Source of the DNA: Aestuariibaculum marinum
GTDB taxonomy: Bacteria; Bacteroidota; Bacteroidia; Flavobacteriales; Flavobacteriaceae
NCBI RefSeq assembly: GCF_014596975.1
Contig: NZ_JACVXD010000001.1
Span: forward strand, 244,928 to 308,927
Length of the DNA: 64,000 bases
Direction of reading: 5' to 3'
The notes below the pieces were generated by a model that worked only from the letters and a program-made list of their open reading frames with translations, was not told the origin of the DNA and ran no database searches. Shown here in pieces: positions 34,884-43,209 of this stretch (the stretch's first letter is position 1; each line of letters begins with the position of its first letter). A program made the translations under genes and the position numbers.

Positions 34884-35080
34884 CAATGCACCCTAGAGAT
34901 GAAGACTGGTAATTTGAGAAACTAGACAAAAAGGCCTTAATGTGATTTAGACAAAACGGAAAGACGTTTGACACGCTGGATAGATTAATAGAAATACGGA
35001 CAGCACCGGAAGCAAAAGGTTAATCACACGGATTTAGTTTTCAAGATAATTACCTGACCGAACTGAACAGTAGTTCTGAC
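34884..35080 (+). other. Non-coding region between the tRNA and terminase genes
   Basis: About 200 nt with no reading frame and no second tRNA that I can fold. It includes a hairpin GAACT...AGTTC (35060-35076). It may be transcribed from the tRNA promoter to the terminator that follows, or hold a packaging (pac/cos) site next to the small terminase gene. Confidence 0.5.
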
Positions 35081-35104
35081 AGCCTGGAAAGACAGGCTTT
35101 TTTT
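35081..35104 (+). terminator. Terminator after the tRNA region
   Basis: AGCCTG, loop GAAAGA, CAGGCT, then a run of Ts. It ends just before the small terminase gene, so it closes the tRNA transcript and separates early from late genes. Confidence 0.85.
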
Positions 35105-35115
35105 AAGCTAAATTT

Positions 35116-35649
35116 ATGCAAAGCACTGAATCTACATCATCACCACTAAGCCCTAAACGCGAAATGTTTTGCCAGGAATATGTTGTGGATTATAATGCTA
35201 CTCAAGCAGCCATACGTTCTGGATACTCCGAAAGAACAGCAAGATCTCAAGGACAACGTTTGTTGACAAAAGCTGACATTTCCGCTAGAATAGAGGAACT
35301 TAAGGAAGAAATCAAGGAAAGAAACAAAATTACCATTGATGAATGCGTACAAATGCTGACTGCTATGGCGCGTTTTGATGTTGCCGATTTATACAACGAG
35401 GATGGATCACTGAAGGCCATGAAAGATATTCCAAAGGAAGCCAGGTTGGTTATTGAAGGTTTTGAGAGTGATGAAATTAAGATTGAAGATGCTGTAATTG
35501 GTGTTTCAAGGAAAGTTAAGTTATCAAGCAGAAGGTCAAATATCATTGAGCTTATGAAGCATTTAGGAGGTTACGAAAAAGACAACAACCAAAAGAAAAC
35601 AGACAATGTTGTAATGTTCAAATTACCAGACAATGGGCGTAATGAATGA
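35116..35649 (+). CDS. terS: Terminase small subunit
   Basis: A 177-residue DNA-packaging protein. The HTH domain is LSPKREMFCQEYVVDYNATQ, AAIRSGYSERTARSQGQRLL and KADISARIEEL, as in the Terminase_2 family; the C-terminus is charged. It recognises phage DNA and stimulates the large subunit, whose gene overlaps by four bases. It follows a terminator and so begins a new transcription unit. Confidence 0.93.
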   Translation: MQSTESTSSPLSPKREMFCQEYVVDYNATQAAIRSGYSERTARSQGQRLLTKADISARIEELKEEIKERNKITIDECVQMLTAMARFDVADLYNEDGSLKAMKDIPKEARLVIEGFESDEIKIEDAVIGVSRKVKLSSRRSNIIELMKHLGGYEKDNNQKKTDNVVMFKLPDNGRNE

Positions 35650-37157
35650 GCGAAATAACAGAAATAACACCGCAGGAAGGCTATCAGATGATGGCGCTTT
35701 CATCTCCTGCTGATATTGTCATTGGAGGAGGCGCAGCAGGTGTGGGTAAAACATTCTGCTTACTATTAGATCCGGTAAGGGATTTTGGAAATGGAGAATT
35801 TGGAGGTGTTATTTTTAGACGCCTTACAACTCAAATAAAAAGTGAAGGAGGATTATGGGATGAAAGTAAAAAGCTTTATCCATACCTCAATGGAGTTCCT
35901 AATCAGACTGAATTACAATGGAAGTTTCCAAGCGGTGCTAAGCTTAAGTTTAGTCACTTGGAGCATGAGAAGAATGTCACCAGTTGGCAGGGTTCTCAGA
36001 TTCCATTTATAGGGTTTGATGAGCTCACTCATTTCAGTCAGAAAACGTTCTTTTATTTACTATCTAGAAATCGTTCAAGTTGCGGTGTTAAGCCATATGT
36101 TAGGGCCACATGTAATCCTGATCCTGATAGTTGGGTTGCTGATTTTATTAGCTGGTGGATTGGGGATGATGGTTTTCCAATTCCGGAAAGACAAGGTGTG
36201 TTGAGATACTTCGTTAAAGATGGAGATACTTTCATTTGGGCAAGTTCGGTGAAGGAATGCATTAAAAAAGCATGGTATTTTATTCAGCCATTGGTAGATG
36301 CTTCGGGAATAGCAGCTGAGAACTTTGTGAAATCAGTAACATTCATTGGTGGTTCGCTTTATGATAACAAGAAGCTTTTAAGCGTCAATCCTGAATACTT
36401 AGCAAACTTAGCTTCACAGGATGAACAGACAAGACTACAGCTTTTATCAGGAAACTGGAAGGTAGCTTTAAACCCATCCGATGTTTACGATTATCAAGCA
36501 TTCAAAGATTTCTTTACAAACGTTTGGGTTGAAACTGGAGACAAGTGCATTACGGTCGATGTAGCTATGCAGGGAAGCAATAAGCTTGTTATAGCATATT
36601 TCGAGGGAGAACGTTGGGAGGATCTGGAAATCATCGATAAATCAACAGGAAAAGACGTCATTGATGCTGTTGCAAGGATGCAGAATAAACACGGTGTTCC
36701 TAATTCTAAAGTGGTTTATGATGCCAATGGTGTTGGAGCGTTTATTGGAGGTGGAGATAACGCTTTTATTCCTGGTTCTATAGCGTTCAATAATGGCGGT
36801 AAAGCTTTTGAAATGAAAGATGGACGAACATTTAAAAACCTGAAAGCACAGTGTTATTGCATTGATGGGGAAAAAATTGAACAATACATCTCTGAACACG
36901 TTGCTAACATGATGTATGATGATAAAATGACTGTTAGGCAGCGTTTGATTTTTGAACGTAAAGCTATTAAGAAACAGAAGAAAAAGGATGAGGAGCCTCA
37001 GGCTTTAATCCCTAAAGCAGAAATGAAAGAGAAGTACTTGAATGGTGATTCTCCCGATTTACTAGATGCTAAAATGATGAAACGAATATTTGACGTAAAA
37101 CCCAAAGAATACAAACACGAATCTGAAGTAAACGCTAACGACTTAGGTCTTTTTTAA
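35646..37157 (+). CDS. terL: Terminase large subunit
   Basis: A 503-residue packaging motor. The ATPase has a Walker A-like IGGGAAGVGKTFCLL, then FRRLTTQIKSEGGLWDES and a Walker B-like IPFIGFDELTHF. The C-terminal RNase-H-like nuclease has CITVDVAMQGSNKL, VVYDANGVGAFIGG and SPDLLDAKMM, with acidic residues for metal. It translocates DNA into the procapsid through the portal encoded by the next gene. Confidence 0.96.
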   Translation: MSEITEITPQEGYQMMALSSPADIVIGGGAAGVGKTFCLLLDPVRDFGNGEFGGVIFRRLTTQIKSEGGLWDESKKLYPYLNGVPNQTELQWKFPSGAKLKFSHLEHEKNVTSWQGSQIPFIGFDELTHFSQKTFFYLLSRNRSSCGVKPYVRATCNPDPDSWVADFISWWIGDDGFPIPERQGVLRYFVKDGDTFIWASSVKECIKKAWYFIQPLVDASGIAAENFVKSVTFIGGSLYDNKKLLSVNPEYLANLASQDEQTRLQLLSGNWKVALNPSDVYDYQAFKDFFTNVWVETGDKCITVDVAMQGSNKLVIAYFEGERWEDLEIIDKSTGKDVIDAVARMQNKHGVPNSKVVYDANGVGAFIGGGDNAFIPGSIAFNNGGKAFEMKDGRTFKNLKAQCYCIDGEKIEQYISEHVANMMYDDKMTVRQRLIFERKAIKKQKKKDEEPQALIPKAEMKEKYLNGDSPDLLDAKMMKRIFDVKPKEYKHESEVNANDLGLF

Positions 37158-37167
37158 ATAACAGGAA

Positions 37168-38559
37168 ATGGATTTTTTAGAATTAATTAAAAGCAAAGAT
37201 TATAAAGCTGCCAAAGAGCTTTTAAGCTATAAAGAAGGTATTGAGAGTAATACTTCTGAATTCAAAAACATACGCGATATACGCGATACTCAGGTGGGAA
37301 AACGATCTGATAAAACCACTAAGGATGGTACGGTTAAAGTCTCGAAAATTCCAATTCCATTTCAAAGGCAAATCGTTAAGGCGGCCAGTACGTTTCTGTT
37401 AGGGTCTCCGGTAAAGATTATTGAGAAAAAAGATTCTGAGAATGAAGACAAGGATGGTGAGGCGTTTTTTGAAGTGATGAATAATTGGGATGATATGCGT
37501 ATGGATTCCACATTGCTTAAATTCTGTAAAGCTGTAAAATCGGAAACTGAAGCGTCTATTGTATTCTTCTCAGTTCAAGACGAAGCTACTAAATCCATTA
37601 AAATCAAATCCAGATTAATTACCAGTGATAACGGCAAAGTGTCTCCGGTGTTTGATGTCTTTGGTGATATGGTTGCTTTTAACTGGGAATATGTGGTGAA
37701 AGAAAATGGAAAGGATGTTACCTATTGGTATTGCTGGACAGCTGAAACCATGTATGCTGTAAAAGGTGATGGAAGCACTTTTACTGATTTAGAAGGCTAT
37801 CCTAAGGCAAACCTATTTAAAAAGATACCGGCTGTTTACATGTCTCAAGAAAATCCTGAGTGGTGGGAAGTTCAAGAGCTTATAGATCGCTTTGAAATGT
37901 CCTTCTCTAAGTTCGCTGATACGAATGATTATTTCGCTTCTCCAATGTACAAGGCTAAAGGCGCTGTGAAATCAATTCCTAAGAAGGATGAAACTGGTAA
38001 ACTGGTGAAACTAGATATTGTTGAAACAGACAAAGGGAATATTATTGAGGCTGATTTAGATGTTATTTCATGGGACCGCGCTCCTGAAGCATTAAAGTTG
38101 GAGTTTGAAACCAACAAAGGATTGATTTATGGTTTAACCGACACTCCAGATTTAACTTTTGATAATGTGAAAGGGATTGGAAATGTCTCAGGTATAGCCC
38201 TTAAACTTATGTTTCTTGGACCAATACTTAAGGCTAAAGAAGGGGAGGGTGAATACAAGATTGCCATTAGCCGTATTCTAAATATCATCAAATCAGGGAT
38301 ACTAAACATCACTAAAAAAGCTAGTGCTAAACAGATTGAAGAACTTAGAATGGATATCCTATTTACAAGTGTTCTTCCAGAGAACTTCAAAGAGATTATT
38401 GAAATGCTTTCTGAAGCTTCTGGAGGTAAAGCCATTATGAGTCAGAAATCAGCTGTGTCTCACAATCCATTGGTTGATAATGTTGAAGAGGAAATGGATA
38501 ATATCAAAGAGGAAGCCGCTACTGAAGCTATTGGATCTCTTGGTGAAACAGTAGTGTAA
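37168..38559 (+). CDS. Portal protein (SPP1 gp6-like)
   Basis: A 463-residue portal, the dodecameric ring at the capsid vertex. Signals: RQIVKAASTFLLGSPVKI and a central clip/stem region (TNKGLIYGLTDTPDLTFDNV, FLGPILKAKEGEGEYK) typical of the SPP1/HK97-type Phage_prot_Gp6 family. It follows the large terminase at normal spacing. Confidence 0.92.
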   Translation: MDFLELIKSKDYKAAKELLSYKEGIESNTSEFKNIRDIRDTQVGKRSDKTTKDGTVKVSKIPIPFQRQIVKAASTFLLGSPVKIIEKKDSENEDKDGEAFFEVMNNWDDMRMDSTLLKFCKAVKSETEASIVFFSVQDEATKSIKIKSRLITSDNGKVSPVFDVFGDMVAFNWEYVVKENGKDVTYWYCWTAETMYAVKGDGSTFTDLEGYPKANLFKKIPAVYMSQENPEWWEVQELIDRFEMSFSKFADTNDYFASPMYKAKGAVKSIPKKDETGKLVKLDIVETDKGNIIEADLDVISWDRAPEALKLEFETNKGLIYGLTDTPDLTFDNVKGIGNVSGIALKLMFLGPILKAKEGEGEYKIAISRILNIIKSGILNITKKASAKQIEELRMDILFTSVLPENFKEIIEMLSEASGGKAIMSQKSAVSHNPLVDNVEEEMDNIKEEAATEAIGSLGETVV

Positions 38560-38753
38560 TGAATAAGTTATTTAGACATATTGTTTCAAGATTAAAGCTT
38601 TCAGCTATATGTTTAGTGGTTTTGTTATGGTTGTTCATTTGGCCAATTCTATACTTGTTTTGTGACCATTTAGAGATAAAGAATTTTAATGAGACATTAA
38701 TAGCAGAGTTAAATGAGATAATGGAACAGGCAGAAAAAAATAGTCTATTATGA
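38559..38753 (+). CDS. Small membrane protein
   Basis: A 64-residue protein with one hydrophobic helix (LSAICLVVLLWLFIWPILYLF), then an acidic end (ETLIAELNEIMEQAEKN). Its ATG overlaps the portal stop and its stop overlaps the next ATG. Its function is unknown; a late gene with one helix could affect lysis, but there is no evidence for it. Confidence 0.7.
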   Translation: MNKLFRHIVSRLKLSAICLVVLLWLFIWPILYLFCDHLEIKNFNETLIAELNEIMEQAEKNSLL

Positions 38754-38929
38754 TTAAATCAATCAAAATATTCTTCATAAAACTTAAATGGGTTCTATTC
38801 GGAAAGCAGAGCTTGAAGGAAGTTGTGAAGGATATTAACCAGGAGTGCGGCATCAAGCCTGTTAAGCAAGTAAAAAAGTTTAAAGTGAGTAATGCACATT
38901 ATGCTTCAACTAAACGCTTTAAGGTATGA
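38750..38929 (+). CDS. Small basic phage protein (59 residues)
   Basis: The frame encodes MIKSIKIFFIKLKWVLFGKQ, then a helix and the basic end FKVSNAHYASTKRFKV. It overlaps the genes on both sides by four bases, which supports translation. Function unknown. Confidence 0.55.
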   Translation: MIKSIKIFFIKLKWVLFGKQSLKEVVKDINQECGIKPVKQVKKFKVSNAHYASTKRFKV

Positions 38930-39099
38930 AATCAATGAATCTAACTCAGAAAGTATTGTGTTGCCATGGTTATTTAACAGCTAAATCGACAGCGGTTGTT
39001 TGTGGATGTACACCATCTCAGGTTTATAATATCTGGAATCAAAACAATAAAAAGTCAATCAAGAAAAACAAACATAGAGCTGCTCCAGCTTGGACTTAA
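38926..39099 (+). CDS. Small HTH-like phage protein (57 residues)
   Basis: It includes an HTH-like segment (KSTAVVCGCTPSQVYNIWNQ) and a lysine-rich C-terminus. It starts inside the stop of the previous gene. A TTG-started frame at 38996 that overlaps it in another frame is rejected in favour of this gene and the ATG at 39104. Confidence 0.55.
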   Translation: MKSMNLTQKVLCCHGYLTAKSTAVVCGCTPSQVYNIWNQNNKKSIKKNKHRAAPAWT

Positions 39100-39103
39100 C
39101 GAT

Positions 39104-39322
39104 ATGGAAGAAATATTTATCCCTTTTTCAATAGGACAGACAGTTTATTTCAAAACTGATGAAGAACAAAGAAAGCATTTAGTGACTGGTATTATAATTC
39201 GAAAGACCGGAATCATTATAGAAGTTTCAGATAAAGGGTTAACATCAGAAGTTTATGATTTTGAATTAACTGCTAAAGAAAACATCCTTATTAAAATGGG
39301 AATTGAACCAAGTGAAGATTAA
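39104..39322 (+). CDS. Hypothetical phage protein
   Basis: A 72-residue beta-rich protein (FIPFSIGQTVYFKTDEEQRK, LVTGIIIRKTGIIIEVS). I use the ATG four bases after the upstream stop. It reads like a small SH3-like barrel. Function unknown. Confidence 0.65.
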   Translation: MEEIFIPFSIGQTVYFKTDEEQRKHLVTGIIIRKTGIIIEVSDKGLTSEVYDFELTAKENILIKMGIEPSED

Positions 39323-39324
39323 AT

Positions 39325-39639
39325 ATGGATCTAACAGGAAAATGCAAGAAGGATTTTGAGAAGTGGTATAATGAAGAGTACTTCTTTGGAGTGGAGTTGG
39401 CTTTTATTGAAATAGATTCTCTTACTAAGTTATCAATGCAATTTGGTGTTTATGTAGACTTCTTTGATAGTGTTGGTATAAATATTACTCTTTATCAATT
39501 GGATTTTCAAACGTGGTTTGGATATAGTATTTCTCATTTTGAAAAATTAATAAAACATGAAAGAGGGATTTGGAGAAGAAACCAAGCCAGAACCGAATCC
39601 ATAATAAAAGCTAACGAAATATATAATTCAAGACAATAA
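39325..39639 (+). CDS. Hypothetical phage protein
   Basis: A 104-residue acidic, aromatic-rich protein (DFEKWYNEEYFFGVELAFIE, YQLDFQTWFGYSISHFEKL). It starts two bases after the previous stop and ends just before the MuF gene. Its function is unknown. Confidence 0.65.
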   Translation: MDLTGKCKKDFEKWYNEEYFFGVELAFIEIDSLTKLSMQFGVYVDFFDSVGINITLYQLDFQTWFGYSISHFEKLIKHERGIWRRNQARTESIIKANEIYNSRQ

Positions 39640-39640
39640 C

Positions 39641-41476
39641 ATGCCAGCCCACGCCGAACTACTTAAACTCTTATCTGCTCAGGACGCTTCATTAAGTCGC
39701 GTGTATGCTGCTATGTCAAAAGATTTGGCAGTAGTTCTAAAGAAATACAAACTCAATAGTAACTCAAAGATTTGGCATAGAAACCTTCATGTAAAAAAGG
39801 AGGTTGAGGCTGTTTTAACGAAATATCAAAGCATTCTTTTCGATCATATATCCAAAGGAACCACTGACGCCTGGAGCATGGCCGATAATCATAATGATGC
39901 TTTTGTAGATAATTATGTGAAAGGTGTTAAGCTTCCTAATCCGGCATTGTACTACCAAAGAAATACCGAAGCGCTGCAAGCTTTTTTAAAACGCTCTTCC
40001 AATGGATTGGATTTATCTAAGCGTGTATGGAACCTAACCAATCAAACACAATCACAATTGGAGTATTTCATTGCTGATGGATTGACTGAAGGAAGATCTG
40101 CTGCTAAGTTGGCCGGAGATATCCAAAAGTATTTAAAAGCGCCTGATAAACGATTCAGAAGAAAACGCAGTCCAATAACCGGCAAACTTATTTCAAGTGA
40201 TCCTGCTAAAGATTATAAGCCCGGAACAGGTGTATATCGTTCATCATACAAGAATGCTTTAAGATTAGCCCGGAATGAAATCAATATTGCTTACCGTACA
40301 GCTGATATGGAACGCAGAAAGCAGCTTGATTTTGTTGTTGGTATCAAAGTGAACTTATCACAAGCACATACAGTTTATGACATCTGTGACGAATTGAAGG
40401 GAGAATATCCAAAGGAGTTTGTTTTCGTTGGGTGGCATCCTAATTGTTTATGCTTTACCACTTCAGTATTACTTTCAAAAAAGGATTTTATTGAGCAACT
40501 GAAAACAGGCAAAGTACCTAAAAGTAAATACATTAAAAGCATTCCAGAAAGCGCTTCTAATTATTTAAATAAAAATTCGGAACGTATTAAGGGACTGAGT
40601 AATACGCCATATTTTATAAGGGATAACTTTAAGAATACTAAAGATGGATTTGCTCTTAAAAATTCTATTGGTACCGTAAATCCTAAACCTACTCAATCAT
40701 TTAAAACTGAAGCGCCAATAGATCCTTACAAACCGGTGCAAGGTAAAGCCGCGCAATTGATAAAAGATACGAATGAGTTCACAGATAATGATATTAAGAA
40801 AGTGATTCATCAGTTTTCAGAGGATAATCCTAAGCTATTCTATGGAGGATTGAGAGGTGTAACCATTCGCAAGAATTTACAAGGCATGATGCACAATAGC
40901 AGATCCTATGACCATAATGGCTATATGGTGTCAAGGGGTAATTCAATAGGCATAACCAAATCTAAATATCGTATTGGACAGGATCATATCTATTCTCCAT
41001 TGGAAAGCATAAGGGAAAGCTTTGAAGCTATTAAAAATGGGCAGGCATTAACATTCGATCAGGAATATGCACTGGAAAGCATGTGGCACGAAATGAGACA
41101 CTCAGGAGCAAAGGGATGGTCCGGTATTAATGCATCAACTCCAAACCGAACAATATCAATGGAAATCATCAATCAGTTTTGCGCTAGACACACATACAAT
41201 GATTTCATTGAAAGCTTAGGAGGAAAGGCTGTAAATCAAACCGCCGTAATTGAGAGAGGTTATGGTTATTCGACATACATAGACAATTTCAGGAACACAT
41301 TAAAACACTATAAAATCAAGGAAAGTGATGCATTAAGCCACTTCAGAAACCTTATCCAGGAGACACATTATGAAAAGATTCATGAAGAAATGGTGAATTA
41401 CTTCAAGGGAAAAGGGATTAAGGATGCTGAATTACTGGTGTTGAAAATGGGTAGGTCCTATAAAATGGAGTTTTAG
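39641..41476 (+). CDS. MuF-type minor head protein with C-terminal HExxH domain
   Basis: A 611-residue protein. The first 300 residues form a MuF/SPP1 gp7-like head morphogenesis domain (LARNEINIAYRTADMERRK, FVGWHPNCLCFTTS with Cys and His). A linker (KPTQSFKTEAPIDPYKPV) leads to an added C-terminal domain, which holds the zincin motif HEMRH at residues 483-487 (SMWHEMRHSG). MuF proteins that carry toxin domains have been described in temperate phages; this looks like one, delivered with the head. Activity is inferred. Confidence 0.85.
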   Translation: MPAHAELLKLLSAQDASLSRVYAAMSKDLAVVLKKYKLNSNSKIWHRNLHVKKEVEAVLTKYQSILFDHISKGTTDAWSMADNHNDAFVDNYVKGVKLPNPALYYQRNTEALQAFLKRSSNGLDLSKRVWNLTNQTQSQLEYFIADGLTEGRSAAKLAGDIQKYLKAPDKRFRRKRSPITGKLISSDPAKDYKPGTGVYRSSYKNALRLARNEINIAYRTADMERRKQLDFVVGIKVNLSQAHTVYDICDELKGEYPKEFVFVGWHPNCLCFTTSVLLSKKDFIEQLKTGKVPKSKYIKSIPESASNYLNKNSERIKGLSNTPYFIRDNFKNTKDGFALKNSIGTVNPKPTQSFKTEAPIDPYKPVQGKAAQLIKDTNEFTDNDIKKVIHQFSEDNPKLFYGGLRGVTIRKNLQGMMHNSRSYDHNGYMVSRGNSIGITKSKYRIGQDHIYSPLESIRESFEAIKNGQALTFDQEYALESMWHEMRHSGAKGWSGINASTPNRTISMEIINQFCARHTYNDFIESLGGKAVNQTAVIERGYGYSTYIDNFRNTLKHYKIKESDALSHFRNLIQETHYEKIHEEMVNYFKGKGIKDAELLVLKMGRSYKMEF

Positions 41477-41703
41477 GTGTGTTCAACTGTTCTGTAGAAA
41501 TCTTGCTTTGTCAAAGGATCTAGTGTTTCAAGAACCTTGTTAAGGTTGTTTGAGTCATTTCTAAGATGAAATAACAGGCATAAATCCCAGGCATAGGCAT
41601 GAGTATCAAATTCACTTAAGTAAGTGTCTTTTGAAAGAGTTAAATCTCCAAACAAGTTTTTCAATTCTTGTGGAGTTGGATTGTAATCAAAAATTGTTGC
41701 CAT
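41473..41703 (-). CDS. Small reverse-strand protein next to MuF
   Basis: A 76-residue protein from the ATG giving MATIFDYNPTPQELKNLFGD; a longer frame would run into the divergent gene. It is acidic, mostly helical, and overlaps the MuF stop by four bases. It could be an immunity-like partner of the MuF C-terminal domain, though reverse orientation is unusual for that. No family recognised. Confidence 0.6.
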   Translation of the reverse strand: MATIFDYNPTPQELKNLFGDLTLSKDTYLSEFDTHAYAWDLCLLFHLRNDSNNLNKVLETLDPLTKQDFYRTVEHT

Positions 41704-41722
41704 AATAACAAATATACTAAAA

Positions 41723-42061
41723 ATGGACATACTTAAATCTTCAGAAGACTACATCAAAGCCTATGGTTTAGACATTTCTCCGGAAGAATTGTTTATTCAG
41801 TTTGAGTTCATTATTGAATGTCATAAGGATTTTAATATGTACCTAAAAGATAACGGACTTAACGAAATACTTGAGAAGATGAAAAGAAGCAAACGATTAC
41901 TAGAGAAAAGAAAGCTTTTTACCAATTGGTATATCCAGAAATATCAGAACAATAAAATGCTCAAAGAACTGCATTTGGATTTATCTGAAATCGTATTTGC
42001 TTCAGAGCGTACTGTAAGAGAAGACATAATATCGTTGGAAACTACTGCATACCAAAGGTAA
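41723..42061 (+). CDS. Hypothetical phage protein
   Basis: A 112-residue helical protein. The end (LKELHLDLSEIVFASERTVREDI) resembles an HTH. It starts 19 bp from the divergent small gene and precedes the scaffold. No function assigned. Confidence 0.65.
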   Translation: MDILKSSEDYIKAYGLDISPEELFIQFEFIIECHKDFNMYLKDNGLNEILEKMKRSKRLLEKRKLFTNWYIQKYQNNKMLKELHLDLSEIVFASERTVREDIISLETTAYQR

Positions 42062-42130
42062 TTCGCTTTATAACTATAAGCTGAGCATATACTTTTAACT
42101 ATCTAATTTAATAATTAACAATTAAGTACT

Positions 42131-42817
42131 ATGCTAAAGGAGAAACTCAAAAAAGCACTCAAAGAGGCAGGGCTAAACGAGGAGCTTGCAGAATCAATCA
42201 ACATCACATCGGAATCTCAAATCGAGGGGATTGTAATTTCATTGCAGTCAACTCAGAACAATCCAACCGATCCCGATTTTAACCAAATTTTAGGCTCTCA
42301 GCAATTTGCTGATTTCGTTGCTAAAACTGGATTTGATAATGTGATTAAACTTGCTAAACCGCTTCAAAGCGAACATGACAAGAAAGTTACAGCCGGTATC
42401 AAGACATTCCAGGAGAAGTGGCTTAAGAAAGCAAACGGAGAAACTGAAGAGGAGGATGAAGATGGTAAACAACCAACAGGAGATAATGCTGTGTTATCTT
42501 ATTTAAAAAAGCTTGAATCTAAAATTGAGGAGATGGAGAAATCTAAAACTCAAACAACAAAGTTAGATCAGGCTAAAGCAATCATAGCAAAATCAACAGT
42601 TCTAACAGACGCTTTAAAAGAGAAGTGGATGAGAAGAATTGACCTTGAGAGTGAAACATCTTTTGAAGACCAGGTTAAAGAACTGGAAAACGAATACCAG
42701 GAAATGCACACTTCAATTGTGGGTGATAGTTCAGGTAAAGGTTTGCCAACCGGAGGAAAAGGAAAAAATGAAGCTTCTGATGAAGAGGTAGGTTCTTTAG
42801 TAAATGACTTAATCTAA
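42131..42817 (+). CDS. Capsid scaffold protein
   Basis: A 228-residue, highly charged helical protein with coiled-coil character (LKKLESKIEEMEKSKTQTTK) and a flexible Gly-rich end (SSGKGLPTGGKGKNEASDEE). It is placed just before the decoration and major capsid genes, where scaffolds are encoded. Sequence features match phage scaffolds, but there is no motif. Confidence 0.8.
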   Translation: MLKEKLKKALKEAGLNEELAESINITSESQIEGIVISLQSTQNNPTDPDFNQILGSQQFADFVAKTGFDNVIKLAKPLQSEHDKKVTAGIKTFQEKWLKKANGETEEEDEDGKQPTGDNAVLSYLKKLESKIEEMEKSKTQTTKLDQAKAIIAKSTVLTDALKEKWMRRIDLESETSFEDQVKELENEYQEMHTSIVGDSSGKGLPTGGKGKNEASDEEVGSLVNDLI

Positions 42818-42830
42818 AACAAATCCAAAA

Positions 42831-43205
42831 ATGAGCGCAACAGCGAATTTAACATCAAAGCAAAGTGTAGATACTACCAATGATAGTGTAGTAATCGTAA
42901 AGCACATTGAAGGAATTCCTGGAGGACGCACTCTTGATGTAACAGGCTTTGGAGATACCGAGATATCTGCTGGTCATGTTATCATTAGAGATGATAATTC
43001 TCCGATGGATTACAAGCCCCTGCCTACGACTGGAACTATTCCTGCCAATCATTCTTATGCTGGCATTTTAGTTTCATCTATTAAAACAGCTAATGCACAA
43101 GCTGCAATCATGGTTAGAGGGACAGTTAACGAAGCATACTGCAAGTACTCAGTACCAGCAGCAGCTAAAACAGCCTTAAGTTTAATCAGATTTATAAACG
43201 AATAG
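42831..43205 (+). CDS. Head decoration-like protein
   Basis: A 124-residue beta-rich protein (TGFGDTEISAGHVIIRDDNS, YAGILVSSIKTANAQAAIMV). Location between scaffold and capsid and the fold pattern fit a head decoration or stabilisation protein. Identity is inferred from context. Confidence 0.65.
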   Translation: MSATANLTSKQSVDTTNDSVVIVKHIEGIPGGRTLDVTGFGDTEISAGHVIIRDDNSPMDYKPLPTTGTIPANHSYAGILVSSIKTANAQAAIMVRGTVNEAYCKYSVPAAAKTALSLIRFINE

Positions 43206-43209
43206 AGCC

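Noticed and set aside
34884..35080. A second tRNA after the first
   Set aside because: I could not find a T arm or an anticodon arm that folds.
38996..39103. TTG-started N-terminal extension of the 39104 gene
   Set aside because: It overlaps a better ATG-started small HTH gene in another frame; the ATG at 39104 has the usual spacing.
39641..41476. Transposable Mu-like phage
   Set aside because: MuF-type head proteins occur in many non-transposing siphophages, and no transposase A/B genes are present.
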